A stretch of DNA of 64,000 bases from Solimonas fluminis (GTDB lineage Bacteria > Pseudomonadota > Gammaproteobacteria > Nevskiales > Nevskiaceae), in assembly GCF_002930645.1 (NCBI RefSeq), contig NZ_PSNW01000002.1, positions 1 through 64,000 on the forward strand. The letters are read 5' to 3'. The translations under genes and the position numbers were made by a program. Positions 59,218 to 64,000 of this stretch are shown here, one piece after another (the stretch's first letter is position 1; every line of letters starts with the position of its first letter). The notes under the pieces are model-generated. The model was not told the origin of the DNA, searched no databases, and saw only the letters and a list, made by a program, of their open reading frames with translations.

Positions 59218-60539
59218 TGGCGCGCACGCGCTCGCGCGAGGTGCTGCAGCTGGCGCTGCCGATCATCGGCGGCATGGCCTCGCAGAACCTGCTGAACCTG
59301 GCCGACACCTGGATGGTGGGCGGCCTGGGGCCCGATGCGCTGGCGGCCACCGGCATCGCCAACTTCGTCAACTTCATCGCCTTCGCCTTCATCATGGGCT
59401 TCGCCAGCGCGGTGCAGGCCATCGCGGCACGGCGCGCCGGCGAGGGCAGCACCTCGGAGCTGGCGGTGCCGCTCAACGGCGGCCTGCTGCTGTCGCTGGC
59501 GATCGGCGTGCCGATGTCGGCGATCCTGATCGCATTGACGCCGCAGATCCTCGGTGCGCTGACCACGGACCCCGACGTGGTGCGCGAAGGCACGCCCTAC
59601 CTGCAGTGGCGCCTGGTGGCGGTGGCGGCCGTGGGCATGAACTTCGCGTTCCGCGGCTACTGGAGCGCGGTGAAGATGACGCGGCTCTACCTGCTGACGC
59701 TGGTGGAGATGCATGCGCTCAACGTGCTGTTCAGCTATTCGCTGATCTACGGGCACTTCGGCCTGCCGGCGATGGGCACGGCGGGCGCCGGCCTGGGCAC
59801 CACGCTGGCGACGCTGGCCGGCACCGGCATCTACTTCTTCCTGGCCTCGCGCCACGCCAGGCCTCACGGCTTCCTGAGGCGCCGGCCGACGCCCGAGCAG
59901 TTCCGCAGCCTGGTGCGCCTGAGCATCCCGTCCTGCATCCAGCAGCTGCTGTTCTCCGGCGGCTTCCTGATGCTGTTCTGGATCGTCGGCAAGATCGGCA
60001 CGCCGCAGCTGGCGGTGGCCAACGTGCTGATCAACATCACCCTGACGGCGGTGCTGCCGGCGATGGGCTTCGGCCTGGCCGCCGCCACGCTCTGCGCCCA
60101 GGCACTCGGCCGCGGCGATCCCGACGACGCGCAGCGCTGGGCCTGGGATACCTACCGGGTGGCGCTGTGGGTGTTCGCGGCGCTGTCGATCCCGATGCTG
60201 CTGCTGCCGGGACCGATTCTGTCGTTCTTCCTGCGCGATCCGGCGCTGGTGGAACTGGGCCGGCTGCCGCTGCAGCTGGTCGGCGCCACGGTCGCGCTCG
60301 ACGGCCTGGGCCTGATCATGATGCAGGCGCTGCTCGGGGCCGGTGCGGCGAAGCTGGTGATGAAGGTGGCGGTGGGCCTGCAGTGGCTGCTGTTCCTGCC
60401 GCTGGCCTGGCTGCTGGGTCCGGTGCTGGGCCACGGCCTGGTGGCGCTGTGGCTGGCGATGGGCGGCTACCGCCTGCTGCAGGCGCTGATCTTCACCCTG
60501 GCCTGGCAGGAGCGCAGCTGGGCGGCGATAAGGGTATAG
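59217..60539 (+). CDS. MATE family efflux transporter
   Basis: A 440-residue 12-helix exporter of the MatE/NorM family, which moves drugs or other cationic compounds out using an ion gradient. The first helix and loop VLQLALPIIGGMASQNLLNLADTWMVGGLG are typical; the second half begins SIPSCIQQLLFSGGFLMLFW and includes ANVLINITLTAVLPAMGFGLAAATL, then CAQALGRGDPDDAQ. The order of two six-helix bundles is visible. The substrate is unknown. ATG 59217 has only a weak site of its own, but it overlaps the stop of a small ORF with a good site. A REP hairpin follows. Confidence 0.88.
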   Translation: MARTRSREVLQLALPIIGGMASQNLLNLADTWMVGGLGPDALAATGIANFVNFIAFAFIMGFASAVQAIAARRAGEGSTSELAVPLNGGLLLSLAIGVPMSAILIALTPQILGALTTDPDVVREGTPYLQWRLVAVAAVGMNFAFRGYWSAVKMTRLYLLTLVEMHALNVLFSYSLIYGHFGLPAMGTAGAGLGTTLATLAGTGIYFFLASRHARPHGFLRRRPTPEQFRSLVRLSIPSCIQQLLFSGGFLMLFWIVGKIGTPQLAVANVLINITLTAVLPAMGFGLAAATLCAQALGRGDPDDAQRWAWDTYRVALWVFAALSIPMLLLPGPILSFFLRDPALVELGRLPLQLVGATVALDGLGLIMMQALLGAGAAKLVMKVAVGLQWLLFLPLAWLLGPVLGHGLVALWLAMGGYRLLQALIFTLAWQERSWAAIRV

Positions 60540-60553
60540 CGACCGCCAAACCC

Positions 60554-60580
60554 GCGGGAGCGGCTGTCAGCCGCTCCCGC
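60554..60580. repeat. REP element
   Basis: GCGGGAGCGGCTGTCAGCCGCTCCCGC, a near-perfect hairpin between the convergent MATE and DUF4112 genes. Confidence 0.85.
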
Positions 60581-60609
60581 GTCCGTTGACCTGCCCGCCC
60601 GATGATTCG

Positions 60610-61104
60610 TCAGAAGAAGTGCCGTGCCGCCCAGATCGCCAGCCCGGCGATGGCGGCGATGCCCAGCACCAGCACCGCCACGCCCATGCGGCGCTGTCCG
60701 GGGCCGGCCACGACGATGCCGTGGCGCCGCTCCTGCTCCTGCAGGTATTCCTCCAGCAGCCGTGCGTTGATGCGGTTGGCCTTGAAGGCGAAGTCGAAGA
60801 CGTCGCCCAGCAGCGGCACCAGCCCGGCCAGTGCGTCCAGCGCGGCGAACCCGGTCATCTTCAGCAGCAGCGGCCGGGGCGCACCGACCTTGACGCCTTC
60901 GTAGACCACGAAGCCGGACAGCGCCAGCCCCAGGATGTCGCCCAGCACCGGCACCAGGCCGACCAGGGAGTCGACGCCGACCTTCCAGCCCAGGCCGGGA
61001 ATGCGGATGGCCTCGTCCAGCAGGCGCGACAGGCGCTGCAGGCGTTGACGGGAAGCCTGTACCTGCGCCAGGGGGGGCAAAGCGCCGTTCGTAGTAGTGT
61101 CCAT
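60610..61104 (-). CDS. DUF4112 family membrane protein
   Basis: A 164-residue protein with membrane segments near residues 45-65 (SLVGLVPVLGDILGLALSGF), about 84-100 and 140-158 (VLVLGIAAIAGLAIWAAR). The pattern RLLDEAIRIPGLGWKVGVDSLVGLVPVLGD and LLKMTGFAALDALAGLVPLLGDVFDFAFKANRIN, with two LVPxLGD repeats, is that of DUF4112. Its function is unknown. ATG 61104 begins MDTTTNG; a longer upstream frame exists but carries no better start. It is divergent from plsB with a 58-base gap. Confidence 0.82.
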   Translation of the reverse strand: MDTTTNGALPPLAQVQASRQRLQRLSRLLDEAIRIPGLGWKVGVDSLVGLVPVLGDILGLALSGFVVYEGVKVGAPRPLLLKMTGFAALDALAGLVPLLGDVFDFAFKANRINARLLEEYLQEQERRHGIVVAGPGQRRMGVAVLVLGIAAIAGLAIWAARHFF

Positions 61105-61162
61105 GACCCGATTTGTCGCTAACCTATAGGCATAACCAGCTTCATACAGGATACCCGGGGCC

Positions 61163-63679
61163 ATGCGAGCACTGCTGTACAAACTGATGTTCCTGCTCGC
61201 CTACTGGATTTTCCGGCCGTTCAACCGGTACATCCACTACACCACCACGCCGGCGGCGCTGCGCGAAAGCCTGAAGCTGGACCCGACCCGGCCGGTGGTC
61301 TACATCCTGGCGACGCGCTCCTGGGCCGACCTGTTCGTGCTGGACCGCATCTGCAAGGACCTGGTGCTGCCGCGGCCCAACCGCACCGGCTCCAATTTCC
61401 CCACCATCGAGAAGGCGGGCGTGGTCTACCTGCCGGCCCTGCTGGAGACGCGCATGCGTCCCACCGAGCTGACGCGCCTGATCGAGACCGGCATCGCCAC
61501 GCAGGACTTCGACGCGCAGCTGGTACCGGTGTCGGTGTTCTGGGGACGCGATCCGGGCCGCGAGAAGAGCTGGTTCGAGCTGCTGTTCGCCGACAGCGTG
61601 CAGGCCGGCATGGTGCGCAAGTTCTTCATCATGCTCGCCAACGGCCGCAGCGTGTTCGCCAACTTCGGCCTGCCTCTGGCGTTCCGCGAGTTCGTCAGCC
61701 GCGAACCCGATGCCACCCGGGCGATCCGCAAGCTGACCCGCACGCTGCACTTCCACTTCCTGCGCGCGCGCACCGCTGCGCTGGGGCCGACGCTGCTGGC
61801 GCGCCATGTCGTCATCAACGGCCTGCTGCAGAAGCAGAACGTGCTGGAAGCGGTGGAGGCGGCGACCAAGGGCGGCTCGATGACGCGCGAGAAGGCGCTG
61901 GCGCACGCACGCAAGTGCGCCGACGAGATCGCGGCGGACTACACCAACAACGTCATCGTCTTCCTGGAGCGCTTCCTCGGCGCGATCCTGTTCAAGCGCG
62001 TCTTCAGCAGCATCGACGTGCGCGGCCTGGAGCGCTTGCGCGAGTGGGCGCAGCAGGGCTACGAGATCGTCTACATGCCCTCGCACCGCTCGCACGCGGA
62101 CTACCTGCTGGTGTCGTACACGCTGTACCACGCGGGCCTTGTGCCGCCGCACATCGCGGCCGGCGTCAACCTCAACTTCTGGCCGGTGGGCGGCCTGCTG
62201 CGCGGAGCCGGCGCGTTCTACCTGCGCCGCAGCTTCGCCGGCGACTACATCTACAGCGCGGTGTTCCGCGCCTACGTGGACTCGCTGATCCAGCGCGGCT
62301 ACGCCATCGAGTTCTTCCCCGAGGGCGGCCGCAGCCGCACCGGCCGCCTGCTGGCACCCAAGACCGGCATGCTGTCGATGGTGGTGGAGGCGGGCCTGAA
62401 GCAGCGCACGCGCAAGGTGGCGCTGGTGCCGGTGTTCATCGGCTACGACAAGTGCTGGGAGGTGGCCAGCTACGCCAAGGAACTCAAGGGCGCCAAGAAG
62501 CAGAAGGAGTCCGCCGAAGGCCTGCTCAAGGCCGGCAAGATCCTGGGCAAGTCCTACGGCAAGGCCTACATCAGCTTCGGCGAGCCCACGGTGCTGCAGG
62601 ACCATGCCGACAAGCACCTGCCCGGCTGGCGCGAAACCTTCGCCGCCGACAAGGACGAGCTGCCGCCGCAGTACAAGGCCTTCGTCGGCCAGCTGGCGCT
62701 GCAGCACATGCGCGACATCAACGCCAATGCCGTGGCCAACCCGGTGGGCCTGGCGGCGGTGGCGCTGCTGGCCTCGCCGCAGCGCGCGGTGTCGGAGGAC
62801 GAGTTCGTCGAGCAGATCGGCCACCTGGTCTGGCTGCTCAAGGGCAGCCCCGATGCCGGCAACCTCTACATTCCCGAGACCGCGCCCAAGACCATCGTGG
62901 AGCTGAGCGCGCCGATCGCACGCATCCTGCGCGTGCCGCACAAGTGGGGCGACCTGCACGCCATCACCGACAACGATGCCGTCGCGCTGACCTACAACCG
63001 CAACAACATCCAGCACCTGTTCGCGATCCCCTCGATGATCGCCAACCAGTTCCGCACGCGCATGCTGCTGACCGAGGAGGCCATCGTGCTCGGCGTGCGC
63101 GCGCTGTATCCGTTCCTGCGCACCGAGTTCTTCCTGCGCTGGCAGCCGGAGGAGGTGGAGTCGGTGACGCGCCACTGGCTGGAGGTGATGCTGCAGCTGG
63201 GGCTGCTGAACCGCAGCGGCGACCGCCTGCAGCGGCCGGACGTGACCAGCCCGGCCTTCTCCACGCTGGCCATGCTGGGCCGCGTGATGGGCGAGACGCT
63301 GGAGCGCTACTGCATCACCGCGCTGCTGCTGGCCGAGGAGCGCCGCACGCAGCAGTCGCTCAAGCGCGAGCGCTTCGAGGAAGACTGCCGCCTGATCGCC
63401 GAGCGCATGGCGATCCTCACCGGCCGCGATGCTCCGGAGTTCTTCGACAAGGCCCTGTTCCGCGGCTACCTCAACACCCTGATCGAGGTCGGCCTGGTGG
63501 TGGAAACCGGCGACCGCTCGCTGGCCGTGGATGCCCGCATCGAGCGCATGTCCGAACGCTCGCTGGAGATGCTGTCCGACGAGACCCGGCAGATGCTGCT
63601 GCAGCTGCTGTCGCGCCGGAAGATGGCCGAAACGGCCACCCCCGAGGCCAAGGAACCGACCCCGCCAAACCCTGTCTGA
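61163..63679 (+). CDS. plsB: Glycerol-3-phosphate 1-O-acyltransferase PlsB
   Basis: An 838-residue membrane-associated enzyme that makes lysophosphatidic acid from sn-glycerol 3-phosphate and acyl-ACP or acyl-CoA. Acyltransferase motif I is PSHRSHADYLL (H308 to D313), preceded by a large N-terminal domain with WGRDPGREKSWFELLFAD. Motif II lies in GGLLRGAGAFYLRRSFAGD, motif III is EFFPEGGRSRTGRLLAPKTGM and motif IV is VALVPVFIGYDKCWE. The C-terminal half (about 480-838) is helical, as in E. coli PlsB (807 residues). Starts MRALLYKLMFLLAYWIF, a membrane-seeking segment. Confidence 0.93.
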   Translation: MRALLYKLMFLLAYWIFRPFNRYIHYTTTPAALRESLKLDPTRPVVYILATRSWADLFVLDRICKDLVLPRPNRTGSNFPTIEKAGVVYLPALLETRMRPTELTRLIETGIATQDFDAQLVPVSVFWGRDPGREKSWFELLFADSVQAGMVRKFFIMLANGRSVFANFGLPLAFREFVSREPDATRAIRKLTRTLHFHFLRARTAALGPTLLARHVVINGLLQKQNVLEAVEAATKGGSMTREKALAHARKCADEIAADYTNNVIVFLERFLGAILFKRVFSSIDVRGLERLREWAQQGYEIVYMPSHRSHADYLLVSYTLYHAGLVPPHIAAGVNLNFWPVGGLLRGAGAFYLRRSFAGDYIYSAVFRAYVDSLIQRGYAIEFFPEGGRSRTGRLLAPKTGMLSMVVEAGLKQRTRKVALVPVFIGYDKCWEVASYAKELKGAKKQKESAEGLLKAGKILGKSYGKAYISFGEPTVLQDHADKHLPGWRETFAADKDELPPQYKAFVGQLALQHMRDINANAVANPVGLAAVALLASPQRAVSEDEFVEQIGHLVWLLKGSPDAGNLYIPETAPKTIVELSAPIARILRVPHKWGDLHAITDNDAVALTYNRNNIQHLFAIPSMIANQFRTRMLLTEEAIVLGVRALYPFLRTEFFLRWQPEEVESVTRHWLEVMLQLGLLNRSGDRLQRPDVTSPAFSTLAMLGRVMGETLERYCITALLLAEERRTQQSLKRERFEEDCRLIAERMAILTGRDAPEFFDKALFRGYLNTLIEVGLVVETGDRSLAVDARIERMSERSLEMLSDETRQMLLQLLSRRKMAETATPEAKEPTPPNPV

Positions 63680-63681
63680 TA

Positions 63682-63707
63682 GGGGCCTGGAGGCCTCCCG
63701 AGGCCCC
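63682..63707 (+). terminator. Hairpin after plsB
   Basis: GGGGCCT, GGAGGCCTCCCG, AGGCCCC: a GC stem with a nested palindrome starting three bases after the plsB stop. It has no T tract, so termination here would be weak. Confidence 0.45.
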
Positions 63708-63721
63708 TTCGGAACGGCCGT

Positions 63722-63749
63722 TAGACGCCCGGGAAGGACTCGCTATAAT
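63722..63749 (+). promoter_or_regulatory. Sigma-70-type promoter upstream of the FKBP-type gene
   Basis: A perfect -10 TATAAT at 63744-63749 with a TAGACG (four of six -35 positions) 16 bases upstream. Transcription would start near 63756. Confidence 0.65.
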
Positions 63750-63760
63750 CCGGGTCGCCC

Positions 63761-63781
63761 GGGGGCTTCGCCCCCTTTTTT
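63761..63781 (+). terminator. Terminator-like hairpin in the FKBP leader
   Basis: GGGGG, CTTCG, CCCCC, TTTTTT. It looks like an intrinsic terminator, but begins just after the predicted start of transcription and 39 bases before the ATG. It may end plsB transcripts or act as an attenuator. Confidence 0.7.
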
Positions 63782-63799
63782 CATACCTACGAGATTCCT

Positions 63800-64000
63800 A
63801 TGCAGAAGAAAATGCTGGTTCTGGCCGCCGTCGTCGCGTCCAGCCTGTTCGTTGGCTGCGCCAAGAAGGAAGGCGGCGCCGAGGGCGGCAGCGCCGCCCC
63901 GTCGGGCGATCTCCAGACCGACGCCCAGAAGTTCGGCTACTCGATCGGCGTGGACCTGGGCCGCTCCCTGGCCCCGGTGCGCGAGGACGTGGACATCGAG
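63800..64000 (+). CDS. FKBP-type peptidyl-prolyl isomerase lipoprotein (start only)
   Basis: From ATG 63800 the frame is open for 67 codons to the window end. Signal peptide MQKKMLVLAAVVASSLFVGC gives a lipobox with Cys19. After a Gly/Ser linker (EGGAEGGSAAPSGDLQ) the DAQKFGYSIGVDLGRSLAPV segment matches the N-terminal dimerisation domain of FkpA/Mip-type isomerases (FKBP_N). The catalytic FKBP domain should follow outside the window. Periplasmic folding or virulence-type roles are known in the family. It has its own promoter. Confidence 0.85.
   Translation, partial: MQKKMLVLAAVVASSLFVGCAKKEGGAEGGSAAPSGDLQTDAQKFGYSIGVDLGRSLAPVREDVDIE

Noticed and set aside
61142-63175. A 677-codon minus-strand frame over plsB
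   Set aside because: Antisense to plsB with its conserved motifs.

Overview
The window is GC-rich, densely coded chromosomal DNA from a gammaproteobacterium. Several blocks keep gene orders known from Escherichia coli and Pseudomonas: ampD-ampE, yibN-grxC-secB-gpsA, envC followed by a yibQ-type deacetylase, ubiE-ubiJ-ubiB, hslV-hslU and dapF-DUF484-xerC. A plant-type acyl-ACP desaturase, a wax ester synthase, a haloalkane dehalogenase and many GGGAGCGGC-type REP hairpins suggest the Nevskiales/Solimonadaceae or Xanthomonadales area. That placement is inference, since no rRNA or tRNA gene is visible.

Layout. 1-680 holds the truncated start of an IS481-like element. 830-6140 holds ampD-ampE-btuF (peptidoglycan recycling plus a cobalamin-type binding protein) divergent from a two-domain M16 peptidase. 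6139-9692 holds small proteins, trmL and the gpsA-secB-grxC-rhodanese operon. 9748-13293 is an envelope block (envC, ctpA, yibQ-like). 13458-16463 is the ubiquinone operon ubiE-ubiJ-ubiB, followed by a PAS-PAS-GGDEF-EAL protein. 18859-24164 holds DUF971-hslU-hslV, a small lipoprotein and dapF-DUF484-xerC.

24237-34877 is the most accessory-looking part. It carries a VOC protein, a haloalkane dehalogenase, a lone ParM/Alp7A-like actin, a wax ester synthase divergent from an aldehyde dehydrogenase across an AT-rich island, a membrane HEWGH protein translationally coupled to a cupin, a thioesterase, and a 960-residue lipoprotein that fuses a parallel beta-helix to a diheme cytochrome c module. 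35190-47356 holds acuI-like, pdxH, a dienoyl-CoA-reductase-like SDR, a cold shock protein, an M48 lipoprotein, a solitary OppF-type ATPase, Dps, an epimerase-acyltransferase pair, an Atm1-type ABC exporter, and a RimK ligase with its aspartyl-protease-like partner and an aspartoacylase-like enzyme.

47679-64000 holds a DUF962 protein, mnmG preceded by a short broken copy of its own N-terminus, a secreted LEA-like repeat protein, a D,D-carboxypeptidase, a TMTC-like membrane TPR protein, a YgjP-type metallopeptidase, parB without parA, folE, the acyl-ACP desaturase, acylphosphatase, a MATE exporter, DUF4112, plsB and the start of an FKBP-type lipoprotein.

Lipid metabolism is a recurring theme: wax ester synthase, fatty aldehyde dehydrogenase, thioesterase, acrylyl-CoA and dienoyl-CoA type reductases, acyltransferases, desaturase and plsB. 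Gaps between genes are full of dispersed repeats of at least five families. I found no tRNA, rRNA, CRISPR array or prophage.
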